Assembly: GCA_951813045.1 (NCBI GenBank)
Contig: CATOTF010000002.1
Span: 1-64,000 of the forward strand
DNA: 64,000 nt
From: an uncultured Rhizobiaceae bacterium
Lineage (GTDB): Bacteria; Pseudomonadota; Alphaproteobacteria; Rhizobiales; Rhizobiaceae
Reading direction: 5' to 3'
The notes beneath the pieces were generated by a model. The model saw only the letters and a list, made by a program, of their open reading frames with translations. It was not told the DNA's origin and did no database searches. A program made the position numbers and the translations under genes. Positions 1-8,931 of this stretch are shown piece after piece. Each line of letters begins with the position of its first letter. Position 1 is the first letter of the stretch.

Positions 1-133
1 GGATCAATTTCTCTGAACCTGATCCTTGGGTTCCTGATTTATGTCTCATCTTCGCTCCATAAGGGCTACGATGAACCAAAATCATCTCTTAAGAAAAATC
101 AAACCTCTGTCTCATGAATGCTGACGGGGAACA
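1..133 (-). mobile_element. Partial copy (C) of the 1,509-bp IS3-family element, cut by window start
   Basis: The first 133 bases repeat the transposase-proximal end of the element found complete at 5807-7315 and 10946-12454, in the same orientation as the latter. The terminal inverted repeat ends in ...GACGGGGAACA at 133, after which sequence diverges from both other copies. The rest of the element lies left of the window. Confidence 0.93.
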
Positions 134-328
134 AGTTAAAATTAATGGTGCTCGCGGCGCGCAACCCTAATTCGCTCATGTCTTTTTGCGCTTGCGCTGT
201 GAGGTTAAGACTTAGTTCTGTCCAATCAACCAACTTATCGAGATAAATCTTTAGGGCTGGACAGGAAAAATTTACATCGTAGACCCGTCGATTTACGGTT
301 GCCTCCTCCCAAATTGCATGAGAAACAT
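134..328 (-). pseudogene. Unrecognised gene remnant trapped between two IS elements
   Basis: A minus-strand reading frame is open through all 195 bases between the IS3-C end and the next element. It includes segments such as VYDVNFSCPALKIYLDKL and AQAQKDMSELGLRAAST. Both ends are cut by IS boundaries, so no start or stop belongs to the original gene. I do not recognise the family. The frame could be chance, although its composition looks protein-like. Confidence 0.35.
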
Positions 329-391
329 TGGACTTGTCACGGTTTAGTTCCGTGTCCTTGAATTGGATTAATCCCATCAAGGAGAACTATT

Positions 392-667
392 ATGGCACGA
401 GGCCACACAGACGAATTCAAGCGTGAAGCGGTGCGTATTGCGCTGACCAGCGGACTTACCCGGAAACAAGTGGCATCAGATTTGGGGGTCGGCTTTTCGA
501 CGTTATCGAAATGGATACAACAATCCCGGCCTGATGACCTTCCACCATCGGTTGATATTGATCTGGCCAAAGAGAATGAGCGGCTTCGCAGAGAGGTTCG
601 TCTCCTCACGGAGGAGAGGGAGATATTAAAGAAGGCAACAGTGTTCTTCGCGGGTCAAAGCAAGTGA
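392..667 (+). CDS. IS3-family transposase OrfA (helix-turn-helix subunit)
   Basis: The 91-residue protein has the OrfA layout. An N-terminal helix-turn-helix (about residues 5-50, with RKQVASDLGVGFSTLSKWI) is followed by a leucine-zipper-like coiled coil rich in E, L and R (about 58-85). It binds the element ends and partners OrfB. The start ATG at 392 follows AAGGAG with good spacing. The 3' end overlaps orfB by 4 bases, and orfB is in the -1 frame. IS3 elements usually make the active OrfAB fusion by -1 frameshifting, and the AAAGAAG stretch near 627 is a possible slip site. Confidence 0.93.
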   Translation: MARGHTDEFKREAVRIALTSGLTRKQVASDLGVGFSTLSKWIQQSRPDDLPPSVDIDLAKENERLRREVRLLTEEREILKKATVFFAGQSK

Positions 668-1521
668 GATTTGCGTTTGTCGAAGAACACAGGAAACACG
701 TTCCGGTGGATCGGCTTTGCCATATTCTGAATGTTACATCGCGTGGTTATCGTGCCTGGCACAACCGCCCTGTTAGTCAACGGCAGCGCGATGACATGGT
801 GGTTCTGGCGCACATCCGTGAACAGCATCACTTGAGCCTTGGCAGTTATGGTCGCCCGAGAATGACGCAGGAGTTGAAGGAAGCCGGCCTTGCTATTGGT
901 CACCGCCGTGTTGGCCGCCTGATGCGCGACAACGGCATTCGAGTGGTCAGAACACGCAAATACAAAGCTACGACCGATAGCAATCACCGCTTCAACATTG
1001 CGCCTAACTTGCTGGGGCGGAACTTCCAAGCGGATAAACCCAACCAGAAATGGGCAGGTGACATCAGCTACATCTGGACCCGTGAGGGCTGGCTGTATCT
1101 GGCAGTGATGATCGATCTACATTCACGCCGTGTGGTGGGTTGGGCTGTCAGCAACCGGTTGAAGAAAGACTTGGCATTGCAGGCTCTCAACCGGGCTTTG
1201 GCCCTTCGAAACCCACCGCCGGGCTGCATTCATCATACGGACCGTGGCAGTCAATACTGCTCTCATGATTATCAAAAACGAATGCGTGAACTGAAGTTTA
1301 AAGTGTCCATGAGCCGAAAAGGCAATTGCTGGGACAACGCCGTGGTCGAGACGTTCTTCAAAACACTCAAAGCCGAACTCATCTGGCGCGGCACATGGCA
1401 AACACGACAGCAAGCAACCGACGCCCTGTTCCAATACATCAACGGCTTTTACAACAGCCGCAGAAGACACTCAGCAATAGGAGGAATGTCGCCCATCAAA
1501 TTTGAACGAAAAACGAGTTAA
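664..1521 (+). CDS. IS3-family transposase OrfB (DDE integrase core)
   Basis: The 285-residue protein has the HTH_21 region followed by an rve integrase core. The DDE triad is visible: D in AGDISYIWT, D in HHTDRGSQYC, and E in DNAVVETFFKTLK, with the family's C-terminal FYNSRRRHSAIG motif. It begins with GTG inside the orfA stop region and is probably made mainly as an OrfAB fusion. No frameshift or truncation is seen, so the element could be active. Its nearest relatives by motif are IS51/ISRm-type elements. The subgroup assignment is from memory only. Confidence 0.95.
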   Translation: MRFAFVEEHRKHVPVDRLCHILNVTSRGYRAWHNRPVSQRQRDDMVVLAHIREQHHLSLGSYGRPRMTQELKEAGLAIGHRRVGRLMRDNGIRVVRTRKYKATTDSNHRFNIAPNLLGRNFQADKPNQKWAGDISYIWTREGWLYLAVMIDLHSRRVVGWAVSNRLKKDLALQALNRALALRNPPPGCIHHTDRGSQYCSHDYQKRMRELKFKVSMSRKGNCWDNAVVETFFKTLKAELIWRGTWQTRQQATDALFQYINGFYNSRRRHSAIGGMSPIKFERKTS

Positions 1522-1668
1522 ACGAGAACAGGATGCGGAATTAATACGGGACAAGTCCACCACGTAATAATGCTTTGTTGAGGTTACTAGTAATTGTTTA
1601 TAGAAAAATTGTGTATCAAATAATAGATGGTCTCCCGTGATTTTTACCAACTTTTGTTATTGAACCTG

Positions 1669-2390
1669 TCACATTTTATGTTGCAGCATTGGGTTTATCC
1701 AACAACAGAACCAAAACCTAGTCAAAACACACCAAAGCACCGCTAGCCAACGGGGCAACAGGCGCATGTTGTGGCCTGCTGCATATAGGGTGACGTTGAT
1801 GGCATCGCCTTGTTGGCCTTTGAGGTGGTTGCGTCCCAGAATTCCGTCACTTTTGAGATGGCCAATAATAGGTTCGATGCCACTTCGTCGTTTCATCTCA
1901 CGGCGCACGGTGGGCGAGGTAATTCCGCGTGCCTTTGACGGGTAATGTCGAGACCCTCGTGGTCGATTTTATGGTCGCAATATCCACGATCATCATAGGC
2001 ACGCTTGGTCGCAACACCGGTTAATTTCGTAACCTGTCCAACCTAACTTTCCAGTGTATTGCCATCATATTGAGTTATCGGCTGGGCCATAGCCCCCGGC
2101 ACAAACTGGCCACATTTGGTGCGTTCATTAGTGGTGGCGATTGAGGCCTTCACGCCGAACTCATACCGGATTCTAACCTTGACCTTGCCGACACATTCAA
2201 CTTCGGGAACATGGAAAGCATAGAACCAGTTCTTGTCGCCCCGTTGTTCGCCGAGGATCTGTTCGGGTCGTTCCAGAACCGTTTCGAATGCGGCTTCTAA
2301 TGCAGGACAGACCACAATCTTGCGGCGGATATCACGGATCAACCAGTCCATCCAATTGCGCATATTGCGGAGCCATCTCATGCCCCGCTC
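1669..2390 (-). pseudogene. Decayed IS5-family transposase
   Basis: Two minus-strand blocks in different frames together spell the C-terminal half of an IS5-family transposase. Block one (2043-2381) has PEVECVGKVKVRIRYEFGVK, and block two (1669-1908) has RREMKRRSGIEPIIGHLKSD and the LKGQQGDAINVTLYAAGHN motif. Between them the expected YDDRGY and DITRQRR-like motifs survive only in shifted frames. The N-terminal part is missing. The element is inactive and is one of the oldest insertions in this cluster. Confidence 0.85.
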
Positions 2391-2416
2391 GTGACCGCGT
2401 GTTCAGAAGGCGCCAC

Positions 2417-2461
2417 CTATGCGTGGCGGGGGTGATTGCCTGTTATGGCGACGATGCTCAT
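2417..2461 (-). pseudogene. N-terminal stub of a gene, formyltransferase-like, cut by the IS5 remnant
   Basis: A strong ribosome-binding site (AGGAGG, complement of 2471-2476) sits 9 bases before an ATG at 2461. Translation gives MSIVAITGNHPRHA and then stops at 2417, where IS5-like sequence takes over. The peptide resembles the first strand of formyltransferase-type proteins, but 14 residues are too few for more than a guess. The stub lies directly downstream of the DUF4910 gene in the same direction, so it was probably the next gene of an operon. Confidence 0.4.
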
Positions 2462-2515
2462 GGATTAATCCTCCTAAACGGTTTTCGTATAAATCCAACT
2501 TCTCTCGGCACAAAA

Positions 2516-2841
2516 TCAAGCTGCTTTGACCACATTTCGGGCTAGCATTTCTTTTAGATGCAATTGGCGCGTGATAGGTATGAGTTCCACTGCCGAACAG
2601 CCAATATGGTCTGCAATTTCTATCAACCCACGTTTGCCGTCAGAAAGCGATAGAACCATAAGTTATCGATTAAGGCTTGTGCGCGAATCAACAGTTTTGT
2701 CGCTGGAACTCGCCCTGTTGAGAGGACTGTTCAGCGTGGGGTACAGATCGCGCCTGCCCAGTTGTGGTTCACCACAAGGTGCCAAATTTTCAAGATGCTG
2801 ACCGTCAAAATCAAAAGCTTCAAGGAATAGAGCTAATCTTT
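2516..2841 (-). pseudogene. C-terminal part of a DUF4910 (aminopeptidase-like) gene, split by IS21 and carrying an in-frame stop
   Basis: When the IS21 element (2842-5309) and one copy of its 6-bp duplication are removed, this stretch joins in frame to 5310-5806. It continues as ERLALFLEAFDF...EPQLGRRDLYP, which is characteristic of the DUF4910 C-terminal region. An in-frame TAA at 2663-2665 interrupts the gene, and the frame then continues as LSLSDGKRGLIEIADHIG (a winged-helix-like tail) to a TGA at 2516. The gene is therefore disabled by both a nonsense codon and insertions. Confidence 0.78.
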
Positions 2842-2927
2842 TGTCAATCCCAGCCTAAAATGGGTCTTGATCCCGGAGTAAAATTGGCCAGATTTTGGGA
2901 CGTTTGTGTTTTTGATCTGGTTTAGTG

Positions 2928-3704
2928 TCAGTTGATTTGAACAGATTTTTGTTTTCGGCTCTGGTGCAACCTGTAGCTTTCACCATTCATCTCCAGGATG
3001 TGGACGTGGTGTGTCAGCCGGTCGAGTATTGCGCCCGTTAGGCGTTCTGATCCGAAGACCTCTGTCCATTCGTCGAATGGTAGATTGGATGTGATGATGA
3101 TGGAACCGCGTTCATACCGTTGGCTGATTACTTCGAACAGCAACTCCGCCCCGGTTTTGGAGAGAGGGACGAAGCCCAGTTCGTCAATGATCAGCAGGTC
3201 TTGAGCTGCCAGTTGTTTTTGATGCCGTTGCAAGCGACGTTCATCAACGGCCTCGATCATCTCATGAACCAGTGCAGCAGCCGTGGTGAAGCGGACTTTC
3301 ATCCCCTTTTGGCAGGCAGCCAGTCCAAGGCCGAGGGCAACATGGGTTTTGCCGGTTCCACTTGGTCCTAACGCGATGATGTTTTGGCGTTTCGCAGCGT
3401 ACTCGCAACGGGCCAGTTCCATCACGAGCACCTTGTTCACTGACGGGATCGTTTTGAAGTCAAAGCTGTCGAGGCTCTTGGTTGCCGGGAACTTCGCAGC
3501 TTTGATGCGTCGCTCCACCATTCGGCGCTCACGTTCAATCAGCTCCAACTCACATAACCGCAGGAGATATTGGACATGATCCTTATTCTCAGCGGCACAT
3601 TGTTGGGCCTGTTTGGTATATTCACTCTGGAAGGTTGGCAGCCGAAGTTTGGTCAGATGATGTTTGAGTAGAACTTGCGGTGTATCGGTAACAGTGTCGT
3701 TCAT
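2928..3704 (-). CDS. istB: IS21-family helper ATPase IstB
   Basis: The 258-residue protein is an AAA+ ATPase related to DnaC. A Walker A motif (GPSGTGKTHVALGLG) lies near residue 110, a Walker B motif (DLLIIDELGF) near 170, and the sensor region SNLPFDEW near 205. It regulates target choice and stimulates IstA. Its start overlaps the istA stop by 4 bases (ATGA), which implies translational coupling. The length and motifs are complete. Confidence 0.96.
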   Translation of the reverse strand: MNDTVTDTPQVLLKHHLTKLRLPTFQSEYTKQAQQCAAENKDHVQYLLRLCELELIERERRMVERRIKAAKFPATKSLDSFDFKTIPSVNKVLVMELARCEYAAKRQNIIALGPSGTGKTHVALGLGLAACQKGMKVRFTTAAALVHEMIEAVDERRLQRHQKQLAAQDLLIIDELGFVPLSKTGAELLFEVISQRYERGSIIITSNLPFDEWTEVFGSERLTGAILDRLTHHVHILEMNGESYRLHQSRKQKSVQIN

Positions 3705-5209
3705 GCTGCCGCCTCCGACAACAGCACGGCATAGCTGGCAGGTTTTGTCGTCTCGACCACCGCTTTGGGCAAATAGGGGTAGATGTCGAGATCAAGCCTG
3801 GGCGGTCGCCGCTCGATCCGGCACAGAATAAGGTGCTTGATCGCATCATAGCCAATGGCACCCAGATCCAAAGCTTGTTGGATTGCGGCGTGAACGTGCT
3901 CCAGCTCAAAAGTTTCCAGCAGACGCAGGATCTGAACATACTCGCGTTTTCCCGCCTTACCCATGCGGGCTTCTAATAAACGATGAAGGATCGCAAATGC
4001 ATCGGGTAAACCCCAGCCTTGCAATGGTGCCGCCTGATCGAGAGCACCTACCTTTTGTTCCAGCAAGGGCAGATAGTGAAGCGGGTCGAAGATCATGTCT
4101 GCCTTCTCATAAGACCGACGATGGCGGGCAATAATCTCGGTTCCACTGCCAATCACAACCTCATGGATGTAACCGCGAACCTGAACCTCATGATGGGCAA
4201 AGGCGACAGGAACGGAGTAATCATTATTGCGGTAGCGGATCATCGAGATTGACGTTGCCCGCGTGCTAAACTTTTCACACGCGTCGTATGGCGTTGGGGG
4301 CAATGCCATCAGCGCGTCCAGGTCTCTCAGCAATCGTTCACCAATACTCTCACCATGTCCGCGAACAACATCATCCTGACGCTTCAGGCAGCATTCTTCC
4401 AACCAGGCGTTCAAGGCATCAAAGCTGTCGAACCGTGGGGCTGGGATGAGAAAGTTCCTGCGACCGTAACCAATGACGCCTTCGACATTCCCTTTATCAT
4501 TGCCTTTGCCAGGGCGACCAAACTTATCCTCAAACAGATAGTGCGATTGTAGCTCTGAGAAAGTTCTCGTGCGTATCCGTTTGCCACCGCCCAGGATCTT
4601 TGCAACTGCAATCACGGTGTTGTCGTAGAGCATCGACAACGGCACACCGCCGAAGAAAGCAAACGCAGCATTGTGACCGTCACAGAAGGCTTCTGTTGTT
4701 TCCGCCGGATACGCCTTCATGAAGAACGCATCCGAATGCGGCAACGATATAGCGATGTAATGCAGCTTGCGTTCGACACCGTCGATCACGCCGAACGTCT
4801 CACCAAAATCGACCTGAGCATGGCCGGGCGCGTGAACCAGAGGAACAAACACCTCCTGGGTTCGTCTTTGCTTCTCACGCACATAATCAGTGACAATGGT
4901 GATCCCGCCAGTGAACCCGTGCTCATCCCGTAACCGCGCATGAATACGCTTGGCTGTGTGCCGTTGCTTTTTGATGACCTTTTTGTCGTCTTTCAGGATC
5001 TGATCAATTATCCCAACAAACGGATCCAACTTCGGGCGAACAGGCGCGGTCGTTCTTTGATAACCGGGCGGAACCGAGTGCTTCAGGATCTTCGCCACGG
5101 TTTTGCGATCAATCCCGAACAAACGGGCCACCTCGCTATTGTTCTTCCCATCCACATGGCACGCTCGACGCACCCGACTATACAAATCCACAGAATACAT
5201 CTTCCCCAC
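3701..5209 (-). CDS. istA: IS21-family transposase IstA
   Basis: The 502-residue transposase has an N-terminal helix-turn-helix (NNSEVARLFGIDRKTVAKIL). The integrase core contains D (GHAQVDFGETFG), D (SMLYDNTVIAV) and E (GNDKGNVEGVIGYGRR), with a basic Mu-like C-terminal region. The start at 5209 (MGKMYSVDLY) lies 100 bases inside the left terminus. No lesion is seen. It acts with IstB, encoded just downstream. Confidence 0.96.
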   Translation of the reverse strand: MGKMYSVDLYSRVRRACHVDGKNNSEVARLFGIDRKTVAKILKHSVPPGYQRTTAPVRPKLDPFVGIIDQILKDDKKVIKKQRHTAKRIHARLRDEHGFTGGITIVTDYVREKQRRTQEVFVPLVHAPGHAQVDFGETFGVIDGVERKLHYIAISLPHSDAFFMKAYPAETTEAFCDGHNAAFAFFGGVPLSMLYDNTVIAVAKILGGGKRIRTRTFSELQSHYLFEDKFGRPGKGNDKGNVEGVIGYGRRNFLIPAPRFDSFDALNAWLEECCLKRQDDVVRGHGESIGERLLRDLDALMALPPTPYDACEKFSTRATSISMIRYRNNDYSVPVAFAHHEVQVRGYIHEVVIGSGTEIIARHRRSYEKADMIFDPLHYLPLLEQKVGALDQAAPLQGWGLPDAFAILHRLLEARMGKAGKREYVQILRLLETFELEHVHAAIQQALDLGAIGYDAIKHLILCRIERRPPRLDLDIYPYLPKAVVETTKPASYAVLLSEAAA

Positions 5210-5309
5210 CTAATACTCACAAGCACAAGGTGTCAGAGTGCGGAATTTTACTCCGCGACGGTCAGATTACCCAACCATTTCTGTGGTCATTTTGTCTCCG
5301 GGATTCACA

Positions 5310-5806
5310 ATCTTTCGGCCGCATCACCAACACGTTCAATGCGCATGAAGTCTTTGTTGTCGGCAGATGTGTGGTACTGCTGATATTGACCATATATGGT
5401 GCGTGCGGCCTGGATGACCGGTAGATTAAAACCCGGAGCACAGAATTGCCGCTCGTCGGAGCCTGACGTGGGGGTAAAAGGGCGAAGATTAGTGTCCTCA
5501 GGATGATGCTTAGCCATATGACGGGCCAGAATATCCATGGAACTCGGTTCTCCAACCCAATCTTGTCGCGACAGTTTCAGGCTCAGACTTGTATTGTGCC
5601 CCCCCAAACAAGTCAGTACCAGACCACCACGGATGCGATCTTTCATTTCCTGTCCCTCCATCGCCATGTAAGTGATGGAACCAATAGTTTCCGGAATTAG
5701 AACAAAGCGAAATGTATGATGACGATTTGGGAGCGCTGCGAGCGCCCGATAAATCGCCAGTAGACCAAGCGGTCCCGAAAGTTCATTATTGGCCATGCTT
5801 GGATGG
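5310..5806 (-). pseudogene. Middle part of a DUF4910 (zinc aminopeptidase-like) gene, N-terminus removed by IS3 copy A
   Basis: The frame reads HPSMANNELSGPLGLLAIYRAL, then a FVLIPETIGSI motif, a GGHNTSLSLKLSRQ segment, and SGSDERQFCAPGFNLPV. These are typical of DUF4910/DUF2172 proteins, which have an M28-like aminopeptidase fold and often sit in surface-polysaccharide clusters. The 5' end is cut at the IS3-A terminus (5807), and the 3' end is cut by IS21 copy 1 (5309). The remainder is at 2516-2841. Confidence 0.82.
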
Positions 5807-5854
5807 TGTTCCCCGTCAGCATTCATGAGACAGAGGTTTGATTTTTCTTAAGAG

Positions 5855-6265
5855 ATGATTTTGGTTCATCGTAGCCCTTATGGAGCGAAGATGAGACATA
5901 AATCAGGAACCCAAGGATCAGGTTCAGAGAAATTGATCCGAACCATCAAACGCAAGACCCGCCGTCAGTATAGTGCGGAGGAAAAGATCCGCATTGTGCT
6001 TGATGGCTTGCGCGGTGAAGACAGCATAGCTGAACTGTGCCGCCGTGAAGGTCTTGCTGAAAGCATGTACTACAAATGGTCGAAGGAGTTTATGGAGGCC
6101 GGTAAAAAGCGTCTGTCAGGCGATATAGTGCGTGAGGCTTCCACCGATGAGGTCAAAGGTCTGCGCCGTGAAGCCCGTGATCTGAAGGAATGCGTGGCAG
6201 ATCTCACGCTGGAAAACCGTCTTCTTAAAAAAAGCATGATCGCGGATGGGGAGGATATCGAATGA
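5855..6265 (+). CDS. IS3-family transposase OrfA (copy A)
   Basis: The 136-residue OrfA has a basic N-terminus, a helix-turn-helix (SIAELCRREGLAESMYYKWS, about residues 54-73) and a coiled coil (about 90-128). The start may be further in: the conserved family region begins near RRQYSAEEK (about residue 37). A run of seven A (6227-6233, codons AAA AAA AGC) near its end is a plausible -1 slip site. The -1 frame is open from there into orfB, which would give the OrfAB fusion. Confidence 0.9.
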   Translation: MILVHRSPYGAKMRHKSGTQGSGSEKLIRTIKRKTRRQYSAEEKIRIVLDGLRGEDSIAELCRREGLAESMYYKWSKEFMEAGKKRLSGDIVREASTDEVKGLRREARDLKECVADLTLENRLLKKSMIADGEDIE

Positions 6266-7242
6266 GATACCCAGCATCTGAGAAACTGGAAATCATCCGA
6301 ATTGTTGAACAATCACATCTGCCAGCCAAGGTGACACTTGATAAGCTTGGCGTCTCACGGCCAACTTTTTATCGCTGGTATGATTTGTATCAGCGATTGG
6401 GTGAGACAGGATTGGAAGACAAACGTTCTGGTCCCAACAGAGCCTGGAACCGCGTGCCAGAAAATATACGGGCACAGATCATTGATCTGGCCCTTGATCA
6501 ACCGGAACTGTCTCCTCGTGAACTGGCTGTGACATTCACAGACACGAAGGCCTATTTTGTATCGGAAAGCTCAGTGTACCGACTGCTCAAGGCCCTGGAC
6601 CTGATCACCAGCCCGGCATTTATCGTCATGAAAGCTGCCAGTGAGTTCCGCGACAAGACCACAGCCATCAACCAGCTGTGGCAAACAGACTTCACCTATC
6701 TGAAGGTCATTGGCTGGGGTTGGTTCTATCTCAGTACGATCCTTGATGATTATTCGCGATACATCATTGCCTGGAAGCTGTGTACCACCATGAACACATC
6801 GGATGTGACCGATACATTGGAAATGGCGCTTCAGGCCTCAGGCTGCGACAGGGCCAACGTTGCGCATAAACCCCGGCTACTATCTGATAATGGCCCCTGC
6901 TACATATCCAGTGATCTGGCAGAGTGGTTGGATGGCAAAGGCATGGGTCATGTTCGCGGTGCGCCTTATCACCCGCAAACCCAAGGCAAGATTGAACGCT
7001 GGCATCAAACCCTGAAGAACCGCATCTTGCTGGAACACTACTTCATACCAAGTGACTTAAACCGGCAGATCGAAGCTTTCATCGAACATTATAATCATCA
7101 CAGATACCACGAGAGCCTGAGTAATCTCACGCCTGCGGACGTCTACTTCGGGCGCAAAAATGAGATATTGAAGCGAAGAGAAAGGATCAAACAAAAAACC
7201 ATCGAAACGCGGCGCTTGCAACACCGCAAACAAGCCGCATAA
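6262..7242 (+). CDS. IS3-family transposase OrfB (copy A, DDE core)
   Basis: The 326-residue protein has an N-terminal helix-turn-helix (LDKLGVSRPTFYRWYDLY) and an rve core. The triad is D (QTDFTYLKVIG), D (LLSDNGPCYIS) and E (TQGKIERWHQTLKNR), with a C-terminal YNHHRYHESLSNLTPADVY motif. It overlaps orfA by 4 bases (ATGA) in the -1 frame. The coding sequence is intact, so copy A is potentially active and can also mobilise the other copies. Confidence 0.95.
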   Translation: MRYPASEKLEIIRIVEQSHLPAKVTLDKLGVSRPTFYRWYDLYQRLGETGLEDKRSGPNRAWNRVPENIRAQIIDLALDQPELSPRELAVTFTDTKAYFVSESSVYRLLKALDLITSPAFIVMKAASEFRDKTTAINQLWQTDFTYLKVIGWGWFYLSTILDDYSRYIIAWKLCTTMNTSDVTDTLEMALQASGCDRANVAHKPRLLSDNGPCYISSDLAEWLDGKGMGHVRGAPYHPQTQGKIERWHQTLKNRILLEHYFIPSDLNRQIEAFIEHYNHHRYHESLSNLTPADVYFGRKNEILKRRERIKQKTIETRRLQHRKQAA

Positions 7243-7315
7243 TACAAACAACAGATGAGCTAGAGTCTCTCTTAAATCAGACCACCATCTGTCTCAAATA
7301 CCCTGACTACGAACA

Positions 7316-7837
7316 AGATGAAGGAATTCCGGCAAGAGATAGAAAATGCCACATCGGTGAGTAAAGGTCGCCAGGTCCGAAGAACGTTCGTCCTCGCCGA
7401 ACGATCTTGTTACCTTTGCGTTCGTAGACTGCTGCCCCAGGAAAATTTGAGTTTTCACCCAAATTACAATGGTCATCCATGTAAGGGCCACCGCCATGGG
7501 AGGCTAACCGGAATTTCCAACCGCGTTCCAATGCCATACGGCGTTGTACGTCAGGTGAGTCTTTGGAGACGAGTGTGACAGCCATTGTATCCTCCAGATG
7601 GTCAAGGAACCCATTGATCCCGTCTGCCCACAATGTGCAGTATCGGCATCCTTGCCCCATATTGTGGATTAACAGCAGCCTTTCTCGGTCTACAAAGAGG
7701 TTAGATAGAGAGGTTTTACCATCAAGCGTCTCAAAAGAGTATTCAGCGACCTCGACGTCACTTTCCTTTTGACGCAACTCAGCTAATTGCTGGCTCTTCT
7801 GCATGATTTCATATTCTAGTTTTTCAGCTTCTGTCAT
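7316..7837 (-). pseudogene. DUF899 family thioredoxin-like protein, C-terminus clipped by IS3 copy A
   Basis: About 174 residues remain of a DUF899 protein. An N-terminal coiled helix (EAEKLEYEIMQKSQQLAELR) is followed by a thioredoxin-like core with LLIHNMGQGCRYCTLWADG, in which the CxxC pair C-R-Y-C lies near residue 62. A C-terminal DLYSPMWHFLSLAGI motif follows, and the IS3 end begins right after it. The last roughly 10 residues usual for the family are replaced by IS-encoded CS. It might still fold, but the gene is formally truncated. Confidence 0.8.
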
Positions 7838-7972
7838 GCTAATTTCTTCTTTCTGTATTTTGCGCCCAACCCTGAATTACAAATATGTACCGGAAGCGTG
7901 GAAAATCCAAAATTCCGATGCATCTCCACCTTCCATAATAGAAGGCTCACACCTGTCTCACGCTGATCAGGT

Positions 7973-8812
7973 TTAAAATTTTCCATTCGTATTGGCTGCT
8001 TTGTCATCGGCTAGAATTGAAGATATGACATCCCAATGTTCTGCGATCTTACCATTTTCGACGCGGAACAGATCGTAGAAAGCTGTTGCTTTATTCGCAA
8101 TTGAACCTTCTGAAAGAGCCAGAACAAAGTTCCCCTCTCCATAGATTTTATGCAGTTTGGTTATCCGCATGGCCAGGCCTGAATCAGCCATGGCGCTCAA
8201 TCCAGCACTAAGGCCGCTGAGCCCATCGGCGATATTAGAATTGTGCTGGACATAGGTGTCCCCGTCAAAAAAATTGGGCAACTGATCAAATGCACCGCCA
8301 ATCAGAACGTCTTTCATAAACTTGGTGACCAAGGATTTGTTTGTATCTGTATTGTCGGGGTCTTTCACCTCCACTGACCCATCAATCTGGGAGCGGTCTG
8401 ATGGGTTATTGGGTGCGAGGGGAGACAGATTATCCCAATGCTCGACGATCTTGCCATTGGCCACCCGGAACACATCAAAGCCCACAAGCGGAACTTCACC
8501 AAAGCCTTCATAGATACCGTGGGCAATACCAATATCCCCGTCGGCGAAGAGACGGATCATCTTGTATTTGAACGCTGGATTTGCAGCGATTACCTGTCCG
8601 GCGAGGCCTTTAAATGCTTTAAGGCCAGTTGGAACCGATTGATTGTGCTGAATGTAAGGTTCGGAAAAATAGGTGTCGATGGCATCGACATTCTTGTTGA
8701 TCACCAGTTCAGTCATCGCAGATTTGACGATACTTTTCGTATCAGCGGCTTGTGCGCTGACGCAAAGAACAAGAGACAGGCAAGTTGCTGTTGCGAAAGT
8801 CACGATTTTCAT
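7973..8812 (-). CDS. Secreted protein with two SnoaL-like (NTF2-fold) domains
   Basis: The 279-residue protein has a signal peptide (MKIVTFATATCLSLVLCVSAQA, cleavage after AQA). Two tandem copies of a SnoaL-like domain follow, at about residues 25-135 and 150-270. Each carries the YIQHN/YVQHN and FDVFRV/YDLFRVENGKIAEHWD motifs typical of the YesE/SnoaL family. These domains act as small-molecule binders or isomerase-like enzymes, and the substrate cannot be told from sequence. A good AGGAG precedes the ATG. It is transcribed away from a LysR gene that starts 119 bases off, so that regulator probably controls it. Confidence 0.8.
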   Translation of the reverse strand: MKIVTFATATCLSLVLCVSAQAADTKSIVKSAMTELVINKNVDAIDTYFSEPYIQHNQSVPTGLKAFKGLAGQVIAANPAFKYKMIRLFADGDIGIAHGIYEGFGEVPLVGFDVFRVANGKIVEHWDNLSPLAPNNPSDRSQIDGSVEVKDPDNTDTNKSLVTKFMKDVLIGGAFDQLPNFFDGDTYVQHNSNIADGLSGLSAGLSAMADSGLAMRITKLHKIYGEGNFVLALSEGSIANKATAFYDLFRVENGKIAEHWDVISSILADDKAANTNGKF

Positions 8813-8931
8813 TGGAATTCTCCTTGGGCTGTTGACGGGATGTCGTCAGTTTCAAGAAGATGGCGGATTGTACATAATTACATAAGATGGTTTTAATTAA
8901 ATTCATTGTTTCAATTATTGATGGAATAGAA

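Larger units (their letters stand above)
329..1559 (+). mobile_element. IS3-family element (IS51-like), complete, single copy
   Basis: Two overlapping transposase genes are enclosed by imperfect inverted repeats of about 29 bp. The left end begins TGGACTTGTCACGG (329) and the right end, read inward on the other strand, begins TGGACTTGTCCCGT (1559). The total of 1,231 bp is normal for IS3-family elements. The immediate flanks (cat and cca) do not form a target duplication, so the element may have taken part in a rearrangement or its target copy may have diverged. Confidence 0.88.
2842..5309 (-). mobile_element. IS21-family element, copy 1 (complete, with target duplication)
   Basis: A 2,468-bp element encodes istA and istB. 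The ends, read inward, are TGTGAATCCCGGAGAC (complement at 5309) and TGTCAATCCCAGCCTA (2842), both starting TGT as in IS21 elements. A direct 6-bp target duplication, ATCTTT, flanks it (2836-2841 and 5310-5315), so this is a simple, fairly recent insertion. It lies inside the DUF4910 gene. The second copy at 29702-32169 has the same length and encodes identical proteins. Confidence 0.96.
5807..7315 (+). mobile_element. IS3-family element, copy A (complete)
   Basis: The 1,509-bp element is identical in its encoded proteins to copy B (10946-12454), which lies in inverted orientation. The termini are TGTTCCCCGTCAG...TGAGACAG on the left and, read inward on the other strand, TGTTCGTAGTCAG...TGAGACAG on the right (19 of 27 positions match). 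The flanks (tgg | aga) are not a target duplication. It joins a DUF4910 gene fragment on its left to a DUF899 gene fragment on its right. Confidence 0.94.

Noticed and set aside
4673-5383. Long plus-strand frames opposite istA (and their mirror images at 30 kb)
   Set aside because: They occur identically in both IS21 copies, lack any family motif and are fully contained in istA.
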